From Ancylobacter vacuolatus (GTDB lineage: Bacteria; Pseudomonadota; Alphaproteobacteria; Rhizobiales; Xanthobacteraceae): a stretch of DNA of 64,000 bases. Where the stretch lies: contig NZ_JAUSUH010000002.1 in NCBI RefSeq assembly GCF_030813595.1, positions 620,001 through 684,000 of the forward strand, given 5' to 3'. The translations under genes and the position numbers were made by a program. Shown here one piece after another: positions 35,429 to 44,186 of the stretch. The notes under the pieces were generated by a model, which saw only the letters and a list, made by a program, of their open reading frames with translations, was not told where the DNA came from and ran no database searches. Numbering within the stretch: position 1 is the stretch's first letter; the number at the start of each line of letters is the position of its first letter.

Positions 35429-36400
35429 TTGAACTGGATCTCGAACGTCGTCCCCAAGCTGAGCTCCTTCCTGAACCGCCGGGAAGTGCCGGAAAATCTC
35501 TGGGTAAAGTGCCCGGAGACCGGGCAGATGGTGTTCCACAAGGATCTGGAGGCGAATCTCCACGTCGTCCCCGGTTCCGGCTTTCACATGCGGATGGACC
35601 CCGCCGCTCGCCTGCGCTCGGTGTTCGACGGCGGAAAATGGTACGATATCGCGCTGCCGGCGGTCGCCATCGACCCGCTGAAGTTCCGCGACGAGAAGCG
35701 CTATGTCGACCGGCTGAAGGACGCCCGCGCCAAGACCGGCGCGCAGGACGCGGTGAAGGTCGGCTATGGCAAGCTGGAAGGCCTGCCCGTCACCGTGGCG
35801 GTGCAGGATTTCGGCTTCATGGGCGGCTCGCTCGGTATGGCCGCGGGCGAGGCCATCGTCACCGGCCTTGAGACCGCCGCCTCGCGCGGCACGCCCTTCA
35901 TCATGTTCGCTTCCTCCGGCGGCGCGCGGATGCAGGAAGGCATCCTCTCGCTGATGCAGATGCCGCGCACCACCTGCGCCATCCAGGAGCTGCGCGAGGC
36001 CAAGCGCCCCTATATCGTGGTGCTGACCAACCCGACCACCGGCGGCGTCACCGCCTCCTACGCCATGCTGGGCGACATCCAGATCGCCGAGCCGGGCGCG
36101 CTGATCGGCTTTGCCGGCCCGCGCGTCATTGAACAGACCATTCGCGAGAAGCTGCCCGAGGGCTTCCAGCGGGCCGAGTATCTGCGCGACCACGGCATGA
36201 TCGACCTTGTGGTGCATCGCCACGAGATGCGCGCCACCCTCGCCCGGCTGTGCCGCCTGCTGATGCGGGCCCCGGCGCCCGCCCCCCTTGCCGATCAACC
36301 CAAGGCGCCGCTGGCAAAGTCGTCCGAGGAAGCGGCGTCGGGCGAGGCCCCGGCACTGCCGGCCCCCGCGCCCAAAAGTGCCGCGCCCACGAGCGCCTGA
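35429..36400 (+). CDS. accD: Acetyl-CoA carboxylase carboxyltransferase subunit beta
   Basis: 323-aa carboxyltransferase subunit that transfers CO2 from biotin to acetyl-CoA with Acc[40 protein letters not shown] and [16 protein letters not shown] are the crotonase-fold signatures. The zinc-ribbon of E. coli AccD (four Cys) is degenerate: only one Cys ([15 protein letters not shown]) is present, as usual in Rhizobiales. The TTG at 35429 gives [11 protein letters not shown]. The C-terminus is Pro/Ala-rich. Confidence 0.95.
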   Translation: MNWISNVVPKLSSFLNRREVPENLWVKCPETGQMVFHKDLEANLHVVPGSGFHMRMDPAARLRSVFDGGKWYDIALPAVAIDPLKFRDEKRYVDRLKDARAKTGAQDAVKVGYGKLEGLPVTVAVQDFGFMGGSLGMAAGEAIVTGLETAASRGTPFIMFASSGGARMQEGILSLMQMPRTTCAIQELREAKRPYIVVLTNPTTGGVTASYAMLGDIQIAEPGALIGFAGPRVIEQTIREKLPEGFQRAEYLRDHGMIDLVVHRHEMRATLARLCRLLMRAPAPAPLADQPKAPLAKSSEEAASGEAPALPAPAPKSAAPTSA

Positions 36401-36407
36401 GGCAGCC

Positions 36408-37757
36408 ATGACCGCGCTTCCCGCCGCCGGCCCCGGCCCCATCGAGGGGTCGCTGCGGCCGGTGGATGCCATTTTCGACCGCCTGCTGGCGCTGCACCCG
36501 AAGCTGATCGACCTGTCGCTCGACCGCATGTGGCGGTTGCTCGACCGGCTCGGCCATCCCGAGCACCGGCTGCCGCCGGTGATCCATGTCGCCGGCACCA
36601 ATGGCAAGGGCTCCACAGTCGCCTTTATGCGGGCGATTCTGGAAGCCGCCGGCAAGCGGGTGCATGTCTACACCTCGCCGCATCTGGTGCGCTTCAACGA
36701 GCGCATTCGCCTCGCCGGCAGGCTGGTCGACGATGCCCGGCTCACGCAGGCGCTGGCGCGGGCGGAAGAAGCCAATGGCGGCGAGCCGATCACCTTTTTC
36801 GAGATCACCACCGCGGCGGCGATGCTGCTGTTCGCCGAGGTGCCCGCTGACATATTGCTGCTGGAGGTGGGCCTCGGCGGTCGCCTCGACGCTACCAATG
36901 TGATCGACAAGCCGCTGGTGAGCGTCATCACCCCGGTCTCGATCGACCATGTGGATTTCCTCGGCGAGACGGTGGCCGAAATCGCCGGCGAGAAGGCCGG
37001 TATCCTCAAGCGCGGCGTGCCGGCCGTGCTCGGCCATCAGCCGCGCGAGGCGCTGGCAGTGATCGAGCGGCAGGCCGCCCGGCTCGGCGTGCCGCTCTCG
37101 GTGATGGGTGAGCATTATCAGGCGCATGAGGAGGGCGGCCGGTTGGTCGTCGCCGACGAGGCCGGCCTGATGGACCTGCCGCGCCCGCGCCTTGTCGGAC
37201 CGCACCAGATCGGCAATGCCGGTCTCGCGGTGGAGGCGCTGCGGGTGGCCAATCTCGGCCTGCCGGCGCACGCCTTCGAGGAGGGGATGCGGTCGGCACA
37301 ATGGCCGGCACGGCTGCAGCGTCTCGGTCCCGGCCCGCTCACCCAGCGGGCACCGGAAGGCGTCGACATCTGGCTCGACGGTGGCCACAACGCCGCCGGT
37401 GGGCAGGCGCTCGCCGCCGCGCTGGCCGATCTGGAAGACCGGGTGTCGCGGCCGCTGGTGCTGATTGTCGGCATGCTCGGCAACAAGGACGCGGACGCCT
37501 TCCTCGCGCCCTTCGCCGGCTTGGCCCGCGAGCTGGTGGCCGTGCCGGTGCCCGGCGAGCACAAGGGCGCGCCGCCGGAAGCCCTGGCGGAAGCGGCACG
37601 GGCCTATGGTCTTGATGCCTCGACCGCCCCGAGCGTCGCCGTCGCGCTGGAGGGGCTGTCAGCCTTTCCGGTCGGCGCCGCGCCACGGGTGCTGATTGCC
37701 GGCTCGCTCTATCTCGCCGGCGCCGTCCTGGGCGAGAACGGCGCGCTGCCGGATTGA
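36408..37757 (+). CDS. folC: Bifunctional folylpolyglutamate/dihydrofolate synthase
   Basis: 449-aa Mur-ligase-fold enzyme that adds glutamate to folates and makes dihydrofolate. P-loop VAGTNGKGSTVAFMRAILEAAG, the YTSPHLVRFNERIRLAG loop, GGRLDATNVI and the C-terminal DGGHNAAGGQALAAAL are all present. ATG 36408 is seven bases after the accD stop. Last gene of the trp-acc-fol run; a composite repeat follows. Confidence 0.95.
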   Translation: MTALPAAGPGPIEGSLRPVDAIFDRLLALHPKLIDLSLDRMWRLLDRLGHPEHRLPPVIHVAGTNGKGSTVAFMRAILEAAGKRVHVYTSPHLVRFNERIRLAGRLVDDARLTQALARAEEANGGEPITFFEITTAAAMLLFAEVPADILLLEVGLGGRLDATNVIDKPLVSVITPVSIDHVDFLGETVAEIAGEKAGILKRGVPAVLGHQPREALAVIERQAARLGVPLSVMGEHYQAHEEGGRLVVADEAGLMDLPRPRLVGPHQIGNAGLAVEALRVANLGLPAHAFEEGMRSAQWPARLQRLGPGPLTQRAPEGVDIWLDGGHNAAGGQALAAALADLEDRVSRPLVLIVGMLGNKDADAFLAPFAGLARELVAVPVPGEHKGAPPEALAEAARAYGLDASTAPSVAVALEGLSAFPVGAAPRVLIAGSLYLAGAVLGENGALPD

Positions 37758-37818
37758 GCTGTGGGTTTCGCGCGGGATCCTTGGCCGCGCACCATCCGGG
37801 GCATACGGCATAACCCTG

Positions 37819-37903
37819 CGTCATGGCCGGGCATCACCCGGCCATCAGCGGATTGGTTCGTGAAGGAAGACGTGGATCCCCGGGCCAGGGCCCGGGGATG
37901 ACG
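37819..37903. repeat. Composite palindromic intergenic repeat, copy 2
   Basis: Two perfect palindromes: ATGGCCGGG/CCCGGCCAT (37823-37831, 37837-37845) and ATCCCCGGGC/GCCCGGGGAT (37876-37885, 37890-37899), bracketed by CGTCAT and ATGACG. Same layout as 15589-15678. It lies between convergent folC and infC and may also serve as their transcript ends. Confidence 0.78.
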
Positions 37904-37928
37904 CGCGTGATCGAACGGCCGGCGCGCG

Positions 37929-38465
37929 TCAGCGCGGCGCCAGCACCATGATCATCTGGCGGCCTTCGAGCGAGGGCTCGGCCTCGACCTTGGCAATGGT
38001 CGCCAGCTCTTCCTTGACCTTGTTGAGCAGCTTGTAGCCCAGCTCCTGATGCGCCATCTCGCGACCGCGGAAGCGCAGGGTGATCTTCACCTTGTCGCCT
38101 TCCTCGAAGAAGCGGTGGATGGACTTCATCTTCACCTCATAATCATGGGTGTCGATGCCGGGGCGCAGCTTGATTTCCTTGATCTCGACAACGTGCTGCT
38201 TCTTGCGCGCCTCGTTGGCCTTCTTCTGGTTCTGGTATTTGAACCGGCCATAGTCGAGAATCTTGCAGACCGGCGGCGCCGAATTCGGGGCGATCTCGAC
38301 GAGATCGAGACCGGCCTCCTGCGCCATCGCGATCGCGTCGCGCGTGAGCACGACACCGAGGTTCTGCCCCTCCTGATCGATGAGCTGAACTTCGCGGATG
38401 CGGATGTCTTCGTTGACGCGCGGACCGTCCTTTTCCGGCGCGACGGGTCTCATGGGGCGACGAAT
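37929..38465 (-). CDS. infC: Translation initiation factor IF-3, ATT start
   Basis: 178-aa IF-3 that keeps 30S free and checks start-codon fidelity. [27 protein letters not shown] opens the N-domain and [23 protein letters not shown] the C-domain. The first in-frame ATG (38453) has no spaced ribosome site. An ATT at 38465 is preceded by AGGAG at eight bases and restores the MRRPxRxP start typical of rhizobial IF-3. ATT starts allow IF-3 autoregulation in E. coli. Confidence 0.93.
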   Translation of the reverse strand: MRRPMRPVAPEKDGPRVNEDIRIREVQLIDQEGQNLGVVLTRDAIAMAQEAGLDLVEIAPNSAPPVCKILDYGRFKYQNQKKANEARKKQHVVEIKEIKLRPGIDTHDYEVKMKSIHRFFEEGDKVKITLRFRGREMAHQELGYKLLNKVKEELATIAKVEAEPSLEGRQMIMVLAPR

Positions 38466-38787
38466 GGCGTCTTCTCCTCTGCCATTTCAGATAGTGGCGT
38501 TTTCACCGCGCCTCGAAGGTCGCCGGCCGGCTGATTTCCGCGCGCGTAAAACGGTCGCAGAAGATCGTGACAAACCCGACAGAAGTCAACGGCGTGACGG
38601 CCGCGATCGCATGTAATTACGCATGCCAAGGTACTTCCAGCCGCGCATGCGCGCGCTGGAGCCCCCGGCCCGCTGTTCGTCCGCGATCCCTGCCTGTAAG
38701 CCAAGATGGCGTTGCCGGCCCGAATCGCAAGATGCCGGCGGCCAGACCCCGCTCCCGGTACCGCCGACGGTTGAGGAAGAACCTGCG
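38466..38787. other. Divergent region between infC and the hydrolase gene
   Basis: 322 bp with no gene I can support. It carries the infC leader (minus strand) and the hydrolase leader (plus). One candidate infC promoter is listed separately. No tRNA or palindromic repeat was recognised. Confidence 0.4.
38561..38589 (-). promoter_or_regulatory. Candidate infC promoter
   Basis: Minus strand TTGACT (38589-38584), 17-nt spacer, GATCTT (38566-38561). The -35 is good and the -10 weak. Transcription would give a ~90-nt infC leader. Confidence 0.35.
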
Positions 38788-39579
38788 ATGAACCACCCCG
38801 CCGACAAAGACGACGCGCCCCATTTTCTCACCGTCGGCGACGACCAAAGGGCGATCGCGGTGCGCGTCACCCCTGGGGTTTCGACCGCCGGCTCGCCGGG
38901 CGTCCTGTGGTGCGGCGGCTTCCTCTCGGATATGCGCGGCAGCAAGGCGCAGGCGCTGGCCGAATGGGGCGCGCGCACCGGGCGGCGCATCGTGCGTTTC
39001 GATTACTCCGGCCACGGCGAATCGGCCGGAGCGTTCGAGGACGGCACGATCTCGCGCTGGGCGCAGGACGCCCTCGCCGTGTTCGACGCCGAGACGCAAG
39101 GCCCCCAGATCGTGGTCGGCTCCTCCATGGGCGGCTGGATCGCGCTGCTTCTCGCACGGGCACTGGCGGCGCGCGGCGAGACCGGCCGGCTCGCGGCGCT
39201 GGTGCTGATCGCCCCGGCGCCCGATTTCACCGAGGAGCTGATGTGGAAGGCGATGCCGGAGGAGGTGCGCGCCGCCCTGATGCGGGACGGCCAGTGGGTG
39301 CGCCCTTCGGAGTACGGCCCCGGGCAGGTCATTACCCGCGGGCTGATCGAGGACGGGCGGGCCAACCTCGTGCTCGGCGCGCCCTTCGCCGTGGGCTGCC
39401 CTGTGCGGATCCTGCAGGGTGTGGCCGACCCGGATGTGCCCTGGCAGCACGCGCTGCGCCTCGTCACATGCCTCGCCGAGGACGATGTGGTGCTGAGCCT
39501 CATCAAGGATGGCGACCACCGCCTGTCCCGCCCCGAGGACATCGAGCGCATCCTGGCGGCGGTGGAGGAGGCGGGCTGA
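38788..39579 (+). CDS. Alpha/beta hydrolase
   Basis: 263-aa serine hydrolase. Nucleophile elbow G-x-S-x-G in VVGSSMGGWIALLLARALAA, oxyanion segment LWCGGFLSDMRGSKA, acid in GVADPDVPW and catalytic His in DGDHRLSRPEDIERI. This is the compact BEM46/peptidase-S9-like class often found beside infC in Rhizobiales; substrate unknown. ATG 38788 is used although the frame extends 55 codons further upstream. Confidence 0.88.
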   Translation: MNHPADKDDAPHFLTVGDDQRAIAVRVTPGVSTAGSPGVLWCGGFLSDMRGSKAQALAEWGARTGRRIVRFDYSGHGESAGAFEDGTISRWAQDALAVFDAETQGPQIVVGSSMGGWIALLLARALAARGETGRLAALVLIAPAPDFTEELMWKAMPEEVRAALMRDGQWVRPSEYGPGQVITRGLIEDGRANLVLGAPFAVGCPVRILQGVADPDVPWQHALRLVTCLAEDDVVLSLIKDGDHRLSRPEDIERILAAVEEAG

Positions 39580-39619
39580 GGGGGCTGGGCACCGGCGCGT
39601 CGGCCGGTCGCGGCCGGCT

Positions 39620-40180
39620 TCAGCCGCCCGGCGCGCGCAGGAAAATGATCTCGCTGGTGTCGTAGCGGCGGCGCTCCAGCTCCTCGAAGCCCTCGGGGGC
39701 GGCAAAGGCGGCCTCGACCGATTCCTCCACCACGACCAGCGCGCCGGGCGCCAGCCAGCGACCCGCCAGCGCCTCCGCCACCGCCTTCTCGGCGAGGCCG
39801 CGCCCATAGGGCGGATCGCAGAAGACGAGGTCGAAGGCATCGCTGGCGAACGCCTCGCCGAGCTTGGTGGCATCGCGGCGGAAGATGCGGGTGATGCCGG
39901 CGACGCCGAGCGTCTCGACATTGGCGCGGATCAGCCCGCGCGGCTCCGGCGCCTCATCGACGAACACCGCCAGCTTCGCGCCGCGCGACAGCGCCTCCAG
40001 CCCCAGCGCGCCGGTGCCGGCGAACAGGTCGAGCACGCGGGCGCCGTCCGCCGCATCGCCATAGGCATGGGCGAGCACGTTGAACAGCGCCTCGCGCAAC
40101 CGGTCGGAGGTCGGGCGCGTGGTCATGGAGGAGGGGCCGCGCAACGTCCGCCCCTTGAAGCGCCCGCCGACGATCCGCAT
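39620..40180 (-). CDS. rsmD: 16S rRNA (guanine(966)-N2)-methyltransferase
   Basis: 186-aa SAM-dependent methyltransferase modifying G966 of 16S rRNA. MRIVGGRFKGRTL opens the protein; RVLDLFAGTGALGLEALSRG is the SAM site and FCDPPYGRGL the catalytic DPPY motif. It begins 11 bp after the rluB stop, forming an rluB-rsmD operon as in many Rhizobiales. Confidence 0.95.
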   Translation of the reverse strand: MRIVGGRFKGRTLRGPSSMTTRPTSDRLREALFNVLAHAYGDAADGARVLDLFAGTGALGLEALSRGAKLAVFVDEAPEPRGLIRANVETLGVAGITRIFRRDATKLGEAFASDAFDLVFCDPPYGRGLAEKAVAEALAGRWLAPGALVVVEESVEAAFAAPEGFEELERRRYDTSEIIFLRAPGG

Positions 40181-40191
40181 GGCCGGGTCCG

Positions 40192-42444
40192 TCAGCTGCG
40201 CGGCGAACGGGGCGGGCGGCCGGGTTTGCCGCCAGAGGGCTTGCCAGACGGCCTGCCACCGGAAGGCTTGCTGCCGAAGGGCTTGCCGCCGGTTGGCCGA
40301 CCCGCCGGCTTGCCAAACGGCTTGCCACCGGACGGTCGGCTACCCTCAGGACGGTCGCCAGAGGGTTTGCCGAACGGCTTGCCGCCGGACGGGCGCCCGC
40401 CGGGCTTATCGGCAAAATTCTTGGCGCCATAGCTTTTGCCACCGCCGCCGGAGGGCCTGTCACCGAAGGACCGGCCACCCGCCGGCTTGTCCCCGAAAGA
40501 GCGACCGCCAGACGGCTTGTCGCCGAAGGAGCGGCCGCCGGCCGGGCGATCGCCGCGCGGGGGACGATCCTCGCGGGGCGCCCGATCGTCGCGGGAACGG
40601 AACGGCCGCGCGCCCTGCGGGCGGTCGCCCTCGGGACGTTCGCGGCGGGCAGGGCGCTCATCGCCTTCCGGCCGGGGGCGGAAGGAACGGGCGGGCCGCT
40701 CGCCCTCGGGGCGTGGCCCGCGCTCGCGGAAGGGGCGCGCCGAATCCGGGCGAGCCCCCTCGGGACGCTCGCGGCGGGCGGGGCGTTCGTCGCCTTCCGG
40801 GCGCGGCCGGAAGCTGCGTGACTGCTCGGACTTCACCCGGCCGCTATAGGGCCGGGCGCTGCCGGCGCCACGGAAGGAACGCCCGCCCTCGGGGCGCTCC
40901 GGCCGGGCCGGGCGTTCGCTGCGCTCGGGACGCTCGCCACGCGAGGCATCGGAATCGTTGCGCGGCCGGAAGGTGCGCTCGCCCTCGGGACGAGGCGCGC
41001 GCTCGCGGAACGGGCGCTCGGGACGGTCGCCGCGCGCCGGACGCTCGCCGCGCGGGGCATCGGAATCGCTGCGGGGGCGGAAGGTGCGCTCGCCGGCCTC
41101 ACCCTCGCGATCGACGCGCGGACGGGCGGGGCGCGGGCCGCCGACCTTGCGGTCGCGGCTGGAAGCGCCGGCCCGGGTGGGGCGCTCGCCGAAGGGGCGC
41201 TCCTCGCGGGCGGGGCGGGCCTCGCCGGCCTCGGCAGCCTGATCCGGGCGCTTGCGGAAGGTCCGCTCGCCGCCGCGTTCGCCGCTGGCGGCGGCGGGGC
41301 GCTTGCCGGTGCGCACGCTGGCGCGTTCCTCGTCGCGCCGGGCGCGGGCGGGGCGGGCGGGGGCGTCCTCAAGCGGGGCTTCCGTGGAGCGCACGCGCTG
41401 CACCAGCACCTTGCGGCCCTTGCGGTCGGCAACGACACCGGCTGTCACGCTCTTGCCCTCGCCCGGCTCGGTGTCGATGGGCAGGCGCCGGTGGCGGTCC
41501 TCGGCCCCTTCCGGCTTGGCGTAGCGCGGCTTCGCCGCCCCCTTCGCCGCTCCCTTGGCGCCCCCCTTGGCGGCGCGGGCGGGCGCGTCGTCCTCGGCAT
41601 GGTTGAACAGCGGCCCGTCGAAATCGGCGCCGGCGGCCTTGGAGAGCGCCTCGCCGAGCTGGTCGGCGAGGATGCGGGTGCGCACCTCCTCGGCCTCGCC
41701 CTGCGGCAGCTCGCCGAGCTGGAACGGGCCATAGGAGAGGCGGATCAGCCGGTTCACGTCGAGCCCGAGCGAGCCGAGCACATTGCGCACTTCGCGGTTC
41801 TTGCCCTCGCGCAGCGCCAGGGTCAGCCACACATTGGCGCCCTGCACGCGGTCGAGCACCGCCTCGATCGGCCCGTAATGCACGCCCTCGACGGTGATGC
41901 CGGCGATCAGAGCGTCGAGCTTGTCCTGGGTGATGTCGCCCTTGGCACGCACGCGATAGCGGCGCAGCCAGCCGGTTTCCGGCAGCTCCAGCACCCGCGA
42001 GAGCCCGCCATCATTGGTCAGCAGGATCAGCCCTTCGGTGTTGAGATCGAGACGGCCGACCGAGACCAGGCGCGGCAGGCCGGCGGGCAGGATCTCGAAC
42101 AGGGTGGGGCGGCCTTCCGGGTCGAAATTGGTCGTCACCACGCCCTTGGGCTTGTGGTAGAGGAACAGCCGCGTGCGCTCCTTCTCCGGCAGCTTGACGC
42201 CGTCAACGGTGATCTCGTCCTCGGCGGTCACGGTGCGGGCTGGGCTTTCCAGCACCTCGCCATTCACCGCCACGCGCCCGGCCAGGATCCATTCCTCGAT
42301 CTCGCGGCGCGAGCCGAGGCCGGCGCGGGCCACCACCTTGGCGATGCGCTCCGCCTCGCGCGGTCCCGCCTCCTCGGACGCGGCCGGGCGGGCGGCGCGG
42401 GGAACGCGGTTGATTTCCTTGCGGGGCGGCGTGTTTTTGGGCAT
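40192..42444 (-). CDS. rluB: Pseudouridine synthase RluB/RsuA family with giant basic tail
   Basis: 750-aa protein whose N-terminal ~270 residues are a complete RluB: S4 domain (ERIAKVVARAGLGSRREIEEWILAG), then VGRLDLNTEGLILLTNDG with the catalytic Asp, and LREGKNREVRNVLGSLGL. It would form a pseudouridine in 23S rRNA helix 89/90. The remaining ~480 residues are low-complexity Arg/Gly/Pro/Glu/Ser repeats (RPEGERP, RSFGDKP, GGKPFGKP units), likely disordered and RNA-binding. ATG 42444; the frame continues 164 codons upstream without similarity. Confidence 0.9.
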   Translation of the reverse strand: MPKNTPPRKEINRVPRAARPAASEEAGPREAERIAKVVARAGLGSRREIEEWILAGRVAVNGEVLESPARTVTAEDEITVDGVKLPEKERTRLFLYHKPKGVVTTNFDPEGRPTLFEILPAGLPRLVSVGRLDLNTEGLILLTNDGGLSRVLELPETGWLRRYRVRAKGDITQDKLDALIAGITVEGVHYGPIEAVLDRVQGANVWLTLALREGKNREVRNVLGSLGLDVNRLIRLSYGPFQLGELPQGEAEEVRTRILADQLGEALSKAAGADFDGPLFNHAEDDAPARAAKGGAKGAAKGAAKPRYAKPEGAEDRHRRLPIDTEPGEGKSVTAGVVADRKGRKVLVQRVRSTEAPLEDAPARPARARRDEERASVRTGKRPAAASGERGGERTFRKRPDQAAEAGEARPAREERPFGERPTRAGASSRDRKVGGPRPARPRVDREGEAGERTFRPRSDSDAPRGERPARGDRPERPFRERAPRPEGERTFRPRNDSDASRGERPERSERPARPERPEGGRSFRGAGSARPYSGRVKSEQSRSFRPRPEGDERPARRERPEGARPDSARPFRERGPRPEGERPARSFRPRPEGDERPARRERPEGDRPQGARPFRSRDDRAPREDRPPRGDRPAGGRSFGDKPSGGRSFGDKPAGGRSFGDRPSGGGGKSYGAKNFADKPGGRPSGGKPFGKPSGDRPEGSRPSGGKPFGKPAGRPTGGKPFGSKPSGGRPSGKPSGGKPGRPPRSPRS

Positions 42445-42531
42445 GGGGATTGATCCGGTCTCCGGGCGGCGGGTGCTAGCATGTCCTGCAGGACGATGCG
42501 AGCTTTTGGCGAGCTTTAGACGAGTAGGGCC

Positions 42532-43017
42532 TTGACGAACGAGCGTTCCGACGCGGCCGGCACCGGCTGGGCCCGCCGCGATTTCATGCGGCTTGCCCTC
42601 ATTGAGGCGGCCCGCGCCGCCACCCGCGGCGAGGTGCCGGTGGGCGCGGTGCTGGTGCGTGCGGGCGAGGTGCTGGCTGCCGATGGCAACCGCACCCGCG
42701 AGCTTTCCGACCCCACCGCCCATGCGGAGATGCTGGTCATCCGCGCGGCGGCCGCCCGTCTCGGCAATGATCGGCTCACCGACTGCGATCTCTACGTCAC
42801 TCTGGAGCCTTGTACCATGTGCGCGGCAGCGATTTCCTTCGCGCGGCTGCGCCGGGTCTATTACGGCGCGGCCGACCCCAAGGGCGGGGCGGTGGAAAGC
42901 GGCGTACACTTCTTCGCCCAGCCGACCTGCCACCACCGGCCGGATGTCTATGGCGGCCTGGGCGAGAGCGAGTCGGCCAGCCTGCTGCGCGGTTTTTTCG
43001 CCGGGCGGCGAGAGTAG
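42532..43017 (+). CDS. tadA: tRNA-specific adenosine deaminase
   Basis: 161-aa zinc deaminase converting A34 to inosine in tRNA-Arg. Zinc site: HAE (PTAHAEMLVIR, His and proton-shuttle Glu) and PCTMC (LEPCTMCAAAISFARL). Start uncertain: TTG 42532 gives the N-terminal WARRDFMRLALIEAARAA helix, while ATG 42586 would give 143 aa. Divergent from rluB, as in other Rhizobiales. Confidence 0.94.
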   Translation: MTNERSDAAGTGWARRDFMRLALIEAARAATRGEVPVGAVLVRAGEVLAADGNRTRELSDPTAHAEMLVIRAAAARLGNDRLTDCDLYVTLEPCTMCAAAISFARLRRVYYGAADPKGGAVESGVHFFAQPTCHHRPDVYGGLGESESASLLRGFFAGRRE

Positions 43018-43018
43018 A

Positions 43019-43075
43019 GTGTTTTCAAGCGAAGTGGATGCCGGTTCGCGTCAAGAAAACGCGGCAAACCAAAGG
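43019..43075. repeat. Dispersed 60-bp repeat, copy A
   Basis: Starts with TTTCAAGCGAAGTGG and contains GTTCGCGT, AAGAA and ACGCG-CAAAC blocks also found at 53670-53733. It sits between the tadA stop and the convergent patatin gene. The same sequence type is frequent in intergenic DNA of related genera, as I recall. Confidence 0.7.
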
Positions 43076-43076
43076 T

Positions 43077-44072
43077 CTACCCCAGCACCGCCTCAAGCCG
43101 GCGCTTCACCTCGTCCTTGACCGGCTCGGCGGCCTTCAGGATGGCGGCGGCGCGGAAGAAGTCGAGCACGCGGAAATCATTCACATTGGGCCGGATCAAT
43201 ATGTCCGGCGCCCCGGATTTCAGCTTCTCGCCGACGATGGAGGAGGCCATGATCTGCAGCGTGGCGAACATCGCCTCGAAAGGCGCCGGCACGCCGCGCA
43301 TCTCCGTGCCATGGCCGCCGGTGATGTCGACAGCGATCACCACATCGGCCCGAGCGCGAAGCAGGTCGAAGGGCAGCGGGTTCACCGCCCCGCCATCGAC
43401 CAGCGTGTGGCCCTCCAGCTGCACCGGGCGGATGAGGCCGGGAATGGCCAGCGAGGCCGCCACCGCCGGGCGGATAGGCCCGCTGGCGAAGGTGCGCTCG
43501 CAGCGCTCCCAGTAATCGGTCGCCACCACCTGCAGCGGAATCGAAAGTTCCTCGAATGTCTCCGGCACCGCCTCCGGCATGAAGCCGCCGATAAAGCGCT
43601 CGGCATCGATCAGCACCGGGTTACCGAGGCCGGCACCGAACAGATCGGAGATGCGCCCCACCCGCGCGGCGAGCAGGCGCTTCATCACCTCGCCGCGATT
43701 TTTCAGCGTCTGGGTGACGAGGTGGCGGATATCGCGCGCGGGCATGCCCGCAGCATAGACGCTGGCGAACAGCGCGCCGATCGACGCCCCGGCCATGGCG
43801 GTGGGACGCAGGCCGAGATCGTCCAGCGCCTCCAGCACCAGAATGTGGGAGAGACCGCGCGCCCCGCCCGAGCCCAGCGCTACGCCGAGCGTCGGCACCC
43901 GGTGCGCCGGGGCGCCCGGCACCGTGCCACCGGGCGAGGAGATGGCGCCGCGCGCTGCGGTTTCCTCCGTCGCCGAGGGGGAGGCTGTCGGCGCAAGCTC
44001 GCCAACCGGGGCATCGCCCGCCGGCGGGCGCCGACGTCGGCCAGAGGTGGAATCATCCATGGTTTCGCCCAT
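43077..44072 (-). CDS. Patatin-like phospholipase family protein
   Basis: 331-aa lipid acyl hydrolase with the Ser-Asp dyad. Oxyanion Gly-rich loop GSGGARGLSHI, nucleophile GASIGALF and the DGG of VDGGAVNPLPF are in the right order, as in RssA-type bacterial proteins. The first ~60 residues are Pro/Ala/Gly-rich and probably disordered. Start at 44072 or the next ATG at 44060. It follows purD by 114 bp on the same strand. Confidence 0.88.
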   Translation of the reverse strand: MGETMDDSTSGRRRRPPAGDAPVGELAPTASPSATEETAARGAISSPGGTVPGAPAHRVPTLGVALGSGGARGLSHILVLEALDDLGLRPTAMAGASIGALFASVYAAGMPARDIRHLVTQTLKNRGEVMKRLLAARVGRISDLFGAGLGNPVLIDAERFIGGFMPEAVPETFEELSIPLQVVATDYWERCERTFASGPIRPAVAASLAIPGLIRPVQLEGHTLVDGGAVNPLPFDLLRARADVVIAVDITGGHGTEMRGVPAPFEAMFATLQIMASSIVGEKLKSGAPDILIRPNVNDFRVLDFFRAAAILKAAEPVKDEVKRRLEAVLG

Positions 44073-44186
44073 GCACGTGTTCTGCCACGGGCCCGCGGCA
44101 TTTGTTTGAACATGGGCCCGCCGGCGCGGCGACGCCAGAGTGGGCGGCCCGCATTCGGCCGAATAGCGGGCTTTTCAGCGCCCGGC

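Noticed and set aside
40192-41400. Repeat-rich DNA that could be mistaken for CRISPR or a tandem array
   Set aside because: Repeats are in frame, of variable length and coding for the RluB tail; no constant spacer length.
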